This document shows positions 9,086 to 20,853 of a stretch of DNA of 64,000 bases, piece by piece. This DNA is from Tolypocladium sp. Sup5 PDA-1 (lineage: Eukaryota; Ascomycota; Sordariomycetes; Hypocreales; Ophiocordycipitaceae), in contig JPHH03000003.1 in NCBI GenBank assembly GCA_000750105.3, forward strand, positions 1,273,443 through 1,337,442, read 5' to 3'. Numbering within the stretch: the first letter of the stretch is position 1; each line of letters starts with the position of its first letter. The notes below the pieces were generated by a model that saw nothing but the letters and a program-made list of their open reading frames with translations, had not been told where the DNA came from and ran no database searches. The translations under genes were made by a program, and so were the position numbers.

Positions 9086-10738
9086 ATGCTCAAGACACAG
9101 ACTGCCACCGCGGTACTGCAGCGATCGCGAATCACCCTTGCCACCACCACGACGGCCGTGCCTGCGACGAGCAAGATGTCCACGACCGAGGCCGCCGTGC
9201 GCGCGCAGCAGGCGCATCATCCCGCCGAGGCCGCCGAGGAGCTGAGGCAGAAGCCCCAGCGGCCGCCGCCCGTGTACTTTCCCCTGGGATATAAAGACGC
9301 CGCGTATCAATGGGTATGTCGACGCTGCTGATGCCGTTCATACAATGACACGTTCTGACCGCCGCAGTGGACGAGCGTCACGCCCCCCATGGCCGAGCGC
9401 AACGTCCTCTCCCTCGCGCCCTACCTCCGCGAAGCCGTCGACAGCATCACCAACACCGCCGCCACCGCCACCACCAAGCCCGACCCCTTCGGCACCCGCG
9501 TCTGGCGCCGCTCCATGGTCCAGCTCCCCGGCAAGAACCGCGCCCTCAACGAGGTCTGCGTCGAGCGCGTCGGCGAGGACACCGAGGAGACGCTCGTCAT
9601 GGTCCACGGCTACGGCGCCGGCCTCGGCTTCTTCTACAACAACTTCGAGCCCATCACGCGCATTCCCGGCCTCAAGCTCTACGCGCTCGACATGCTCGGC
9701 ATGGGCAACTCGTCGCGCCCGCCCTTTAAGATCCACGCCCGCGACAAGGAGGCCCAGGTCGTCGAGGCCGAGAACTGGTTCATCGACGCCCTCGAGGAGT
9801 GGCGCAAGGCCCGCAAGATTGAGCGCTTCACCCTGCTCGGACACTCGCTCGGCGGCTACCTCGCCGTATCCTACGCCATCAAGTACCCCGGCCACCTGAA
9901 GAAGCTGATTCTCGCGTCGCCGGTTGGCATACCCGCGGACCCCTACGCCATCAGCGCGTCTATGCCCGAGCCCGAGGAGTCGACCATGGAGAGCGAGTTT
10001 ACCCAGGACCAGCAAACCGTCACCGAACCCACGCCCAAATCCGCGGCGGCGGCGGTCCAGAAATCCAAAGAAAACGGTGCCGCCACCACTAACCAGCCGA
10101 GACGGCCCCTGCCCGGTTGGCTGGTCTGGCTATGGGACGCCAACGTCTCCCCCTTTAGCATCGTCCGCATGACCGGCCCCCTGGGACCGCGCTTCGTCTC
10201 CGGTTGGAGCTCCCGCCGCTTCAACCACCTCCCGCCCAACGAGGCCCAGGCCCTCCACGACTACTCCTTCTCCATCTTCAAGCAAAAGGGCAGCGGCGAG
10301 TACGCCCTCGCCTACATCCTTGCCCCCGGCGCCTACGCCCGCCGGCCCGTCATCAACCGCATCCACGAAGTCGGCCGCCAAGTCATCCCCCAACCCGACG
10401 ACGATGGCAGCAGCATCAGCAGCACCGACAGCACCAGCAGCAAGTCCGCCCTTAAGGAGACCGGCATCCCCGTCGTCTTCATGTACGGCGAAAATGACTG
10501 GATGGACGTCGCCGGCGGCCTTGCCGCCGAGCAGAAGCTCAAGGAAGCCAAGGTCAAGGCCCTCCTCCACGGCACCGACGAGGAGAAGCGCCGTGAAAAC
10601 GGCAGCGCGCGCGTCGTCGTCATCCCCAAGGCGGGTCATCACCTGTACTTGGACAACCCGGACGACTTCAACAGAGTGCTGCGGGAGGAGGTCGAGGCCA
10701 CGATGAAGGTCGAGCGGCGGAGACGCGAGGCGCTATAG
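9086..10738 (+). CDS. CLD1: alpha/beta hydrolase of the ABHD4/5-CLD1 family, probable mitochondrial cardiolipin lipase
   Basis: Two exons, 9086-9313 and 9368-10738, with a 54-nt phase-0 intron (GTATGT...GCAG); 532 aa. Joining the exons gives FPLGYKDAAYQWWTSV, continuous with the family. The fold is complete: oxyanion segment VMVHGYGAGLGFF, nucleophile elbow GHSLGG (about residue 234), acid in MYGENDWMDVAGG (about 447) and base in AGHHLYLDNP (about 499). That last segment also holds the HX4D motif of ABHD4/5 proteins. The serine is kept, unlike in ABHD5. The first ~30 residues have Lys/Arg but no acids, like a mitochondrial presequence. Yeast Cld1 deacylates cardiolipin for remodelling; that role is inferred. 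A Ser/Gln-rich loop and a polyserine stretch are fungal insertions. Confidence 0.88.
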
Positions 10739-11350
10739 ATATTTACCAGCTTATTTGGGGATATACACAAAAAAATCAGGCAAAGACGATGATGCATGTG
10801 GGGATGAACTTGATGAATTTGAGGCGGCGTTGGTAAAGAGCAGGCATTTGTGGCTCATCCGGCGACTTATCGTCGTCCGTTCGGCGGTTGGATGTCGAGA
10901 GCATTGAGCAGGGCGTTTGTGAAGCCTTTTGATAGCATAATTAGAACCATACATTTCTAGTCACTCTGTACGGGGCTACGTCACACCATTGCAGGACTTT
11001 CCAAGTGAGAAAGGATTTGTACATTGTATTTCGTGTACGAAGCACTTCGTATGAAAAGCCCCTGTTACCCGAGACATCAAAATCAAGCCGCACGCTAAAA
11101 ATGCAAGCATCCTGCTCTGCTGCTCTCGTCTAGTCCGTAACCAAGCCACTCTTGATCGCTCTCCAATCTGACATATGCCCAGTGTCCTATCATTCTTATC
11201 GCAGCAACGTCTCGGCGTTCTGCCTCGTGCATGAAAGCATCTCTATACCGCCGTGCCGATGCCTCGCTAAACATCGTTGGCGAGGATAACCAAGTAACAT
11301 AGAAGAAAGGAAACCGAAAAAAGAAATAAACAGCTGCGCAAGTCGTTGCT
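10739..11350. other. gene-free stretch between convergent genes
   Basis: 3' flanks of the lipase and channel genes. It contains the 16-nt near-palindrome TACGAAGCACTTCGTA at 11036-11051. Nothing else seen. Confidence 0.5.
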
Positions 11351-14300
11351 CTACAGGTTGATAATGTCCACCTCGGAAAAGTCGGGCGGGTTCTTGCCGT
11401 ACACGACGCGCACCTTGCTATCGAGCGCCGTACCCTCGTTGCTTATCCAGATGTGCTCGCTGTAATCCCTCGTCCGCCGAACCTCGTCGTCGCTGACCCC
11501 GAGGTCGTCGCGGGGGATCCAGACCGTCGGCCGCCGGGCCCGCAGGGCATAGTGCAGGAAGGCGTGTCGTGTCAAAATGTCCCTCTCCTCGGGCGTCAGG
11601 TCCTCAATGTCGTCGTGGACACCGCCGTACAAGGCGTCTCCTATGGCCCGCTGGGCCTCCAGGTCCTTTTGGCGCTGCTGGCGTCGGTACTGCGCGGCTC
11701 TGGATTTGTCGTTCATCAACTTCAGCTTGCGAAGCTGGTTGCCGCCGTCCTTAGCCCATGTACCAACTTGCTTGCCTCCGTCTCTCGCCCAGGAACCGAC
11801 TTGCTTAACGTGATCCCGCAGCTGCCGTCCCTGTGCTCCTCGTTGAGGCCGCATCTGCTGTAGCTCAATGTCCTTGTCGTCGCCCAGTAGATGAGGCGAC
11901 TTCTCTCCGACGCTATCCGCCTCTCCCTCTTCGTCATCCTGCGGCTCATCGTGAGACACGCCGAATCGAAGGTCCTGGGCCCGCTGGAAAGCTTCGTCGC
12001 GGAGCACCGCTTCGTCCTCAAAAGTGATCGGGAGGTATCTGAAAAGCGGCGAAAAGGACATGTTGAGGAGTACTTGGTAGATGATCGTCAGGGCCAAGAC
12101 CACAATCATGATGACGCCGTGTGTGGTGCAGGCATGATTTCCCTCGGTATCTGTGACAATGAAGAACAAGCCGGCCATGCAGAGCTCCATGAAGTATATT
12201 CCCGTAAAGGTCTGGTTTATGGCTCGCGGGTAGAGGACGCCACCGGTGTCCGTCTCAAACCTGTTGACGTACAACATGGCATATCTCTGAGCGAGCCACA
12301 GCAGACTAAAGGTGATGACGGCGAATACTGAAATCAATGGCGCAATGACGCAGTACACCAGGCCAATGCAGGCAAAGTTGGTGTAGACTGGGAAAAACGA
12401 GCCCCAGGTGATCTGGTTGAGCTTGGTATTCCGTGACCACTTATTCCGTGCCGTGCTGTCAAACATCGGCGCGAGAACGAACCAGGCGAGTAAGGCACCG
12501 ACCTGGAGCAGAGTACCAGAGCTTGTCGATAGTGCCTGAAGAACCATGTAAGAAAAGAAATAGTTGGCCGAGGCAGGTAGGTTGTTGGCGAGAAGGTCCA
12601 GGACGGCTCCGACTGACGAAAGCTTTTTTATGTTATCGACGAACTCATTAAGTGACCGCGCGAAGAACGACGCAATCGACACGATGAGGAAGACCTGGGT
12701 GAACAGAAAGACGAAGTAGAAGATTTGCACAAACTCCGTCTTCTGGGCGCCTGTCTTGGCACCCTTGAATCCAGCCAAGAATGTGAGGATGATTGGTACC
12801 AGAATGAGCAGAATCGCGAGCATAGCTGCGGGAAGCACACCGGAAATGGCCTTGACGAGGGTTCCGGCAGTCTTGTTGTCTTTGAGAAAGCTGAGAAACT
12901 CGGCATTCTCAATGAGTTTGTCCAGCTGGCTCAAGGCCGCCGTCCAAGCCACAGGAATGGCCCACAGGAAAATCATGGCGGAAACGGTGACGGTGACTAT
13001 GGCCGTTCGAAGCCATTCCTGCCACCAGTTGAGCGCCATGTTGTCCCAAACAACGTCCCGGGGCGATATTTCGTTCATGCGGGGCGCCATCTGCCTCGGC
13101 AAATGATGGACAACGCTCTGACAGGCCATGTGCGCCGCGACTTGGTGGTTGAACTGAACGAAAGCGGAGGACATCAGGGGGAACCGTTCTGGGTGCCTTT
13201 GGTCTTCTTCGATTTCCAGGTTCAATCGTGCGAGCTCTTCTCGGCACCAATAGATGGTGTCCACTTTCTTGTTGAATAGGGGAAACCCGGGCAACCAGGT
13301 GATTCCAAACGGAGACAGGCGATGCGTAGGGCGGTGTTTCTTCTTAAGATATTTCTCCCATTCTGCACCACCATCCTCTTCCTTGTAATCGGAATTGTAG
13401 GCAGAAGGGTACTCGTAGGTGTCCTCGTCCTTGCCGCCCATGAATGGCAGAGACCCTTTGATCGTCAGCCACAGAGTCTTTTGGTCCTCCGACTGCCTGG
13501 CCATGAACTCCTCGGCCTCGGCGCCCTGAGGGATTGGAGAGGCGTAGCCGCCGGACGGAGGTTTCCAAAACTGCCAAAACTTTATCCGTTCCTGAAGAAT
13601 CATGTCGTCGGCGTTGTCGAGCGTTCGGACCGTGTTACCAGCAGCCGCGGTGTGGCTGTTTTTCTTCTGTATGGCCCTGGTAGAGCTCTCTGAGATGGTG
13701 GACGCGGCGCGGGAGTGGGTGCGTTGTGCTTCCAGCGATTCCGCGGGAATTGGCGATGGGATTGCCTGCTCGGCAGCGTTCTGGGCCCTTGCTGGGTCCA
13801 ACGGCTGGAGAGCGTTGGTCCGCTCGTCCGTCGGATTCGTGCTCATGAAACCGTTGTTTGTGCCCAGCGTGTCGTTAACCCCGCCGCCTGCCTTCGTAGC
13901 AACGCCCTTGAGCCCCCTGCCGACTTTCGACAGCGGATTCTTGACTCCAGGCATCCTGAAGCCGCCAGACTCCTTAAGGTCCTCCTCCTGGACAGTGTCT
14001 AGGTCGTGATGGGCTTGCCCGTGCATATCTTGCTCGGACTCGTGGACGCCGGCGTCCACCGTGTGAGGTACCTCGTGCTGGTTCCCGGCATCCGTTCCCA
14101 GATCGCTGATGGCTCTTTGATTCGCTTCCGCGTCCTCTTGAGCATCACGCGCGGCCCTTTCCTCCTTAGTGAGTGACTTGAGGTTCTGCTTCTTACGCTT
14201 CTTCTTCTCGCCGGCATCTCGTTGCTTCAACTGTGCCTTTTTGGCAGCCTTGATCAGGTCCGTCTCGGCAGATTCAAGCATAGAATGGACGTTGTCCCTG

Positions 14301-15247
14301 AGAGAAATTTTGTCCAGCAGCTTGGTCAGGTCTCGATTTAGCCATATATTCCTGACACCGCCGGGAAAGACGTCAAACAGGCCCATCAGAGCTTCCTCGC
14401 TGAGCCACTTCTGAGGAATCGAGTTGACCAACACAGTGGTAGCCGAGGCTCGAAGTCGATGCTCTGCGCTCGTGAGATAGTCCTGCCGAACCTTGATATA
14501 CACTCGGAGTTCGAAGAAGAAGACGGCGCAGACCCAAATGACCACCAGAATAGCCATGATGAGATGGGCGGTGTAGCGGCTTGTATGCTCCGGGCTAACG
14601 TTTCCCCAGGCAAGCGTGTCTAGGCCAGTGGGCGTGCTGTTGGACGATGCTTTGCTGGGATCCTTGACGTCGACCTCGTGCCCCTTTCCACCTATGTAGT
14701 TGATGGGAATGAGAATAGGTAGAACGATGGCACAAATGGGGATAAAGATGACGAGCAGGGTTTTCAGGTAGCGCAGGAAGAAATAGGCGTCCAGGCCGCA
14801 CTTGTTGATGACCTCGCGATCGCTGTAGTCGATCAGGCCCTTGATCATGGCCATGAGGCTACTAGGCGGCGACTCGGTTCTCTCTCGCTCGGGGACCAGG
14901 TACGTTTTCGGTTTGCTAGGGGGGAGAGAAGGTCAGTAGGGAAGCGCAAGGTCTGGAGATTTGTGTACGTACAAAATCCGAGCCAACTTGTTCCGCAGAA
15001 GCGTGAACAGCGTGAACTGCGCTGCGAAGATGGCCGCGGCGACACCGATGGCAGTTAGGAAACTGACGATTCCAATTCCTCGTGCATCCTGGGCTTTACC
15101 GCTCTGTTGGCCATTATCCCTACGGGCCAGCGCGGGGGTCGACCAGGGCGAAGAGGCTTCAGAGAGGGAAAGGGGATCGACAAAGGCAGCGTCTGCCGCG
15201 ATCGTGTCCGCCCACGAGAGCGCAGAACCGAGTAGAATCGTGGCCAT
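11351..15247 (-). CDS. CSC1/OSCA-family (DUF221, PHM7-like) osmosensitive cation channel
   Basis: Two exons on the minus strand, 15247-14973 and 14915-11351, with a 57-nt phase-2 intron; 1279 aa. The junction gives ARIFKPKTYLVPERERTE, a typical family segment. Domain order: extracellular N-terminus, first helix at about residues 52-75 (IGIVSFLTAIGVAAAIFAAQ), two more helices (DAYFFLRYLKTLLVIFIPIC; YTAHLIMAILVVIWVCAVFF), and a long cytosolic segment with TVLVNSIPQKWLSEEAL. The pore-forming membrane domain starts near PRDVVWDNMALNWWQEW. The family forms Ca2+-permeable hyperosmolality/mechanosensitive channels in the plasma membrane. The start at 15247 is chosen because the next in-frame codon upstream is TTG, not ATG. 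The cytosolic insert (about 300-510) and C-tail are longer than in yeast. The tail carries a duplicated QVGSWARDGG/QVGTWAKDGG unit. Confidence 0.93.
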
Positions 15248-16994
15248 GGCTAAGTGCAGGTCGTGGATCAAAATATGTGTAGCGGTTTCCAAGCGTCGTC
15301 CGCCGCCGTCGTTATCGCCGTCGAGGTCGTCGAATAGCGGGAAGAGGGCGTGCCCGCGAGGGCAAAGGTAAGGAGGATGCTGCTGCTCTCAAGTCGTCTA
15401 TTAAAAAGAGGCAACGTGCTGAGCAGGCTTACAAAAAATTCATAAGAAAGACATGAAAACGATGGGCTCGGCAACAAACAAGAAGCACAGGTGCGGCGAG
15501 AGTGTTTTAGGAAAGTGAATCGAAGGCGATGATTTCGCTGGGCGCTCGCTTGGCTTAATACCAAGGTACATCGAAGAGGCGAGGTGGACTGGAAGCTTGG
15601 AAGGTGCGCCAAGCGCGTCATGATTGGCAGCCGGTGCACTGTCTCGAGTAAACGGGTGCGGCCAGTGACATCAGAGGCTGTACGTGGCCGCCCAGGGGGG
15701 ATGAAACCCCTGTGTCTCTGCAAGCCTGCCTTGCGCTGGGATGGATCCAGCCCAACGGGAGCCTCCCGGAGGCCCTGCCCCGCATGCTGCTTCACCGTGC
15801 CACGCCTTCGTCGGCCCGCGAGCATCTCAGTGGTCCGCTGGCGCCAGCTACATCATCAGGGAGACGAGCTAGGCGCCCTGTCGGCGCTTCCAAGAGCAAG
15901 GAACAATGTCGAATAAATCCAGGGGCAGGGAACCCCCCCTCCAAAGAAAAAAAGCCCTCTATTCCTTTATTGTTAACAAGGCGATTTGACGTTGTGTTTC
16001 GGTGACAGGGGACCTGCAATGTCGTCGTTGGCCCCCGCGTTTGCATGCACGTTACCGAGATCGATAACGACCCCAAGGCCACCATGCTGTTTGCCGACAC
16101 CTCCCGCTGTCAGACCGGCTGTTGGTTCCACGACGAGGAATACATCTGCCGTGTGACCCGATCTTAGAGCACTTCTGACAGATCGACACCACGCTGCAAC
16201 CCGGGGCTTTATCCGTAGGAATACCTACATCGGCTTTCGACCAGCCTCCGACGTCCTGCAGCTCGTTGTATGCATTTCGTACGAGGCGCCACCCACAGCA
16301 AACGTCCCGCCAATACCTACCTTAGGATGGTCTCAGTCACAACCGACACGAGAGACAAACATGACGGGACTAGACGCCACAGGACGCCAAATGCGACCGC
16401 AGTGCTTTGTACTCCGGGCCAGATCACAGTCCAGCCAGTCTAATGCTCAGCCAAGAGCGCTCGTCGCGGTGTGATTTACACTCCGTAGTCAGTACGTGAT
16501 TCCATTTAACCCAGCACATCAGACCGAGTGGTGTTACGGATGATAACGAAGCGTCCATGAGAGGCAATCAGGGACAATTCAACTCCTTTAGAACGACTCT
16601 TGGTACTCCGTACAACGTGAATACAAACGAAAAGACCTGCATGACTGACAATAGCATACTCGTAGGTAATCACACGGAGCCATAACGCCCCTGATTCCCA
16701 AAACAATGCCTCTGGCTGCCTCCCGTCCTTGAACGCCAAAGAAGCAATCCTGCTGGCTGCCAGAGAGTGTATTCCCGCCAAGCAGCCATGCTAGCGACCA
16801 CCATCGCAAGCTCACCCACCGCCTCCCCGCAGAACTCCCTCGGTATCAGAACGCCGTCGTCCGCTGCGGGATCGTGTTTGCAGGGATTTTCAAGCTCGTG
16901 GATACCATTCCAGAGCCCACTCCTGTAGCTTGTCAGCAAATAGTGTGCTGCGCAGCGCAGCCATCCAGAGTACTTACATTTCGGTTCGTTCAGC
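15248..16994. other. gene-free stretch
   Basis: About 1.7 kb. It holds the 5' leader/promoter of the channel gene and the 3' flank of the CYSTM gene. The 185-codon open frame at 15268-15825 (-) has no recognisable domain. A TACTCCGTA element lies at 16604-16612. No RNA gene or mobile element was recognised. Confidence 0.5.
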
Positions 16995-17435
16995 TTAGAA
17001 GAGAATATCCAAGCAGCAGCAACACGCCAGACCAGCCAGCAAACCCTCGAGCAGTCCAGGCTTCCTCTGTTGCCTCTGCTGGGGAGCGTAACCTGGCCCC
17101 GGAGGATACTGCCCCTGAGGTCCGTAATAGCCTTGAGGCGGATACGGGCCCTGGCCAGCTGGATATGGCCCTGGCTGCTGCTGGTTGTAGTACCCCATCT
17201 GCGGCCCCGGCTGGTAGTAGCCTTGCTGCTGCTGCAGCGGCTGCTGCTGGTAGTAGTTTTGCTGGCCCGGGGGATAGAAGCCCTGTTGGCCCTGCTGGTC
17301 CTGCTGGCCCTGCTGGCCCTGCTGGTTCTGCTGATAGGGGCCGGGAGAGCCGGCGCCGTAGGCGGGCTTCGGGGCCTGAGGTGGATGAGGTGGAGCGCCA
17401 TACGCCGGCGGAGGCTCGTCGCCTTTGTGGGCCAT
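16995..17435 (-). CDS. proline/glutamine-rich CYSTM-type tail protein
   Basis: Single exon, 146 aa from ATG at 17435-17433 (MAHKGDEPPPAYG); the frame is open upstream but without an ATG. The body is a low-complexity Pro/Gln/Gly/Tyr sequence with PPQGYYGPQGQYPPG-like repeats. The C-terminus is GLLEGLLAGLACCCCLDILF, the cysteine-rich transmembrane module seen in many small fungal and plant stress proteins. CYSTM proteins are membrane-attached through this tail and implicated in stress tolerance; the biochemical role is not established. The Gln-rich repeat tract makes the middle prone to length variation. Confidence 0.85.
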   Translation of the reverse strand: MAHKGDEPPPAYGAPPHPPQAPKPAYGAGSPGPYQQNQQGQQGQQDQQGQQGFYPPGQQNYYQQQPLQQQQGYYQPGPQMGYYNQQQPGPYPAGQGPYPPQGYYGPQGQYPPGPGYAPQQRQQRKPGLLEGLLAGLACCCCLDILF

Positions 17436-18340
17436 GTTGGTCGGCTTCGGGTGTCCGATGGTCGTGGGAGGGTTCGATGGCAGCAGCGATTGCTGTCCGG
17501 CGATGGATGTTTGATGCAGAATCACAGGAGAGTGCCCCAAGGGAGATGCGCAGGTAAAGAAGGCCGCGGTCGAAACTCTCCGCGTGTCACAGGACGCTTC
17601 GGCGCCACGGACGGGGCCTACGGCGGCTTCTGATTACGTGGAGGCCGGAGATTACGTGGAGGGTTGGCGAGAAGGTTGCTGCTGCGCCACGCTTGGCTTT
17701 GAGTTGGCGGTTGTCTATGAGCGGAAAATGAACACTGCTAAGCCAGACTCGTAAATAAAGCTTGGCTAAATATTGCTAGTATCGCAAGCAGTTCGGATTA
17801 TGACCTCTCCTTTGACAGCGTATGCAGTTCAGGTAAGTATTCGCTTCATCGGAGCTCAAGTACCTATTCAACGGAGCACCTAAAGCTACCTTTGCGCCAC
17901 AACGTTTGACTGACATCCTCACAGCCTCACAAAGACAAAGTCGAACGCACATGCCCTGCCAGGAGCCTGGCGTCAAAAGTAGGGAAAACCAAAGAGTGAA
18001 AGGCGCTGCATAAGAAAGAGCCATTGTATCATTCGTACAATTGCCACTTGTCTACGAAGTACTTCCAATAGATTGTACTTCGTACTCGAATGTTCCTCTG
18101 TATCTAGCTCGAGTTGTTCACGGCCGATGCACGTGACTTGCGGTCAGCCACATCAAATGTGGCTGGACTCGTGCCCCACCCCTCCTCGCATCGCACCACG
18201 AAAAAGTGTGAAATTCATCGAGCAACGAGAAACCCCACGATCACGATCCAAAGCCCCCAGACCGCGTTCAACGATACTGCGCCGAGCAAAGACACAAAAG
18301 CATACGAGAAGAAGAGGTTTCCGGACGCACCACACTCATC
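17436..18340. other. divergent promoter region (CYSTM / eIF3g)
   Basis: Start codons of the two divergent genes flank this stretch. Two TAC-NNN-GTA elements occur close together, TACGAAGTA at 18053-18061 and TACTTCGTA at 18076-18084, about 260 nt upstream of the eIF3g start. Confidence 0.5.
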
Positions 18341-19343
18341 ATGGCTACCACGGCGCCGCCCAAGCCCAAGTGAGCAGCTGTCCTCTACCCCGAGCGCGAG
18401 TTTCGTGGCTAACCCCACCATCAAAAAGGCACGACTGGGCCGACGACGACGACATCGAGGAGACAACCACCGACCTCCCGCCGCCCCAGACCATCTCCAA
18501 CAAGGATGGCACCAAGACCACCATCACCTACCGCTACAATGACGACGGCCAAAAAGTGAAGACGACGCGCCGCGTCCGCTACGTCACGCACACCGAGACC
18601 GTCAACCCGCGCGTCGCCGACCGCAAGACCTGGGGCAAGTTCGGCCAGAGCGCAAAGGACGGCGCCGGCCCGGCCCATGACACGACGACCGTTGGCGAGA
18701 ACATCATCTTCCGGCCCAGCGTCAACTGGCGCAAGGATGCCAAGGACGAGGCCCAAGACCCGAACGCGCAGCAGATGAAGGACAAGCTGAAGGACAAGAA
18801 GGTCAAGTGCCGTATCTGCAACGGCGAGCATTTCACGGCCAGGTGTCCGTACAAGGACACGATGGCGCCCATCGGCGAGAGTGGCGCCGCGGATGTTGCC
18901 GCGGGAATGCCCGACGACGCCAACGTCGGCGCCGCGGGAGCTGGAAAGAAGGGATCATATGTGCCTCCGGCGATGCGCGGAGGGGCCGCTGGAGCTTCAG
19001 CTGGGGAGCGGATGGGAGGAAAGTATGGCGAGCGGGACGATCTTGCGACGCTGCGCGTCACCAACGTAAGTTGCGGCGACTGTCCAGCATTTGTGCACGG
19101 GCTAACCATATTTCCCAGGTTTCCGAAATGGCAGAGGAGGGCGAGCTGCGGGACATGTTCGAGCGCTTCGGACGAGTCACCAGAGTATTCCTTGCCAAGG
19201 ACCGGGAAACCGGCATGGCCAAGGGATTCGCCTTTATCAGCTTCGCAGACCGCGGCGATGCCGTCAAGGCCTGCGACAAGATGGACGGATATGGTTTCAA
19301 GCATCTCATTCTCAGGGTCGAGTTTGCCAAGAAGGCTGCGTAG
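18341..19343 (+). CDS. TIF35: translation initiation factor eIF3 subunit g
   Basis: Three exons, 18341-18369, 18429-19065 and 19119-19343; 296 aa. The 29-nt first exon ends MATTAPPKPK and continues HDWADDDDIEETTTDLPPP, the conserved eIF3g N-terminus. Domains: eIF3g N-terminal region with TKTTITYRYNDDGQKVKTTR, a CCHC-like knuckle CRICNGEHFTARC at about residue 137, a Gly/Ala linker with YVPPAMR, and one RRM at about residues 213-293 (RNP1 is KGFAFISF). The second intron falls inside the RRM. eIF3g binds the 40S-eIF3 complex near the mRNA entry channel and promotes scanning and reinitiation. The length is normal and the gene looks intact. Confidence 0.96.
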
Positions 19344-20853
19344 GCTGGTTCTCTCTTGTCATAGGGTTGTTTAGGGACATGGTTAATGCATTTACGGCTG
19401 TGAGCTGGACATCTGGAGAGTGCTTCTGAGTGATTCTGTCACGCCTTTGTGAGCGATTCTGTTCCATGTCTTTGTGACATGCGTGACACTGTTCGACAAC
19501 TTTGGGTTAGTGATGTGAACACTGTCCGCCTTCCATGAGCCACCAAGCTTTCCGAAGCCTGCTTGACAGGGAGCGGACTTGTCGTGCAGGCAAATCACAT
19601 GCTTTTGAATCAGAGTGGAGGGTCGGCGTCCTTTTGCAGCGGGCTAGACTTTATGCCACATCATGGCCGCATTCCACTTCAGGTTACTCTAGCCGATACG
19701 TAATCCGTGGTCGACTGGCATCCTATGCCGTGTTCGTTGAGTCGGTACTCCCTACGAATTCCGTAGGTGTGATCCGATGGATGCTGCGTGTCCAGTGTGT
19801 GTCAGGGCTATGAATAAGGCCTCAACAGGAAGAACTGCTTCCTTCGAGGACGTTCTACGACATCGTGCCCCGCTACCGATTGTTGGGATGGATGTTAGTG
19901 GACCACTTATTGGTTACCCATGTTTGCCTGCGTCGCGAGTGGGTTCTCTAAAGTACATGATACGAGTACGAAGTTCGCTGGCGCTACGAAGTACCATGAT
20001 GGTGTTTGCGTTGGGCATAAAGACGGTGCCAATAGACTCGATACCACGACTGTTGCTCCTCGGGCTGGTTGGTGGAGGCAACATGCAGAGTTGCAGACAC
20101 CATCAGCCCTCGATCCAAAGGAGTTGGTTGCCTCAGTCACAATGTGAGCATCTCGGGACAATGCGGGCTTCTCCTTCACCAGCGGGGAACGAATTACCGT
20201 GGTTGAGGGCGAACCACAGGCGTTCACTCACCCATCCAGCCTGCAGCCGGTGATAGCCTGGCCAGTAACAGCGAGCGCTAGTCGCTGTAGTCGGGGGCGG
20301 GACGTCGCGGTGCAGCGCGTGGCCACAGGCTGGAGCGTGACCTGACGGGCCTGTAGTGGCACTAATGCGGTGGAGGCTCTCCTCCCTGGTTACACGACGG
20401 CCGTCCAATGCCTCGACCCCTGTCCATTCCAGCAGCCTGCAAGGAAAAAGCGAGACACGGGCCAGCAAATAATACGACGCGACGGGCACATGTCAACACT
20501 CTGGCGAGTCTGGCTCGACGAGAGATTCCACGCTGCGGGCGGGACGAGATCGACGGCTCTGCACTGCAACCCTCCCTGAACCGCCAACTCTGGACACCTG
20601 CACACCCAACCTCACTTGCGGAGTGGTGACGTCTGGCTTCCACGTCCACTTCCCTTGCGGCACGCGAGCTGCTGCCTCTCTCCCCACAGCGCCAGCCGGT
20701 TCCCGCAGCTCGCTTCAAAGCCCTATGGAGCGCAATACATAATTGAGCCCACTTCCCGCGCCATTGGTATACGTCTCGCCGACCCTCAACTCTTTCCCTC
20801 CTCTTCGACTCGCATTGGCTTTCAACGGAGCCGATTTCGACGTCGCCGCCGCC
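19344..20853. other. gene-free stretch
   Basis: About 1.5 kb between the eIF3g stop and the CHO2 start. Open frames are short and unlike known proteins. A TACGAAGTA element lies at 19985-19993. The last ~300 nt are pyrimidine-rich, as in fungal promoters. Confidence 0.5.

Noticed and set aside
15268..15825. 185-codon minus-strand frame upstream of the channel gene
   Set aside because: Ser/Arg/Leu-rich with no motif and overlaps the likely leader; the channel N-terminus joins correctly without it.
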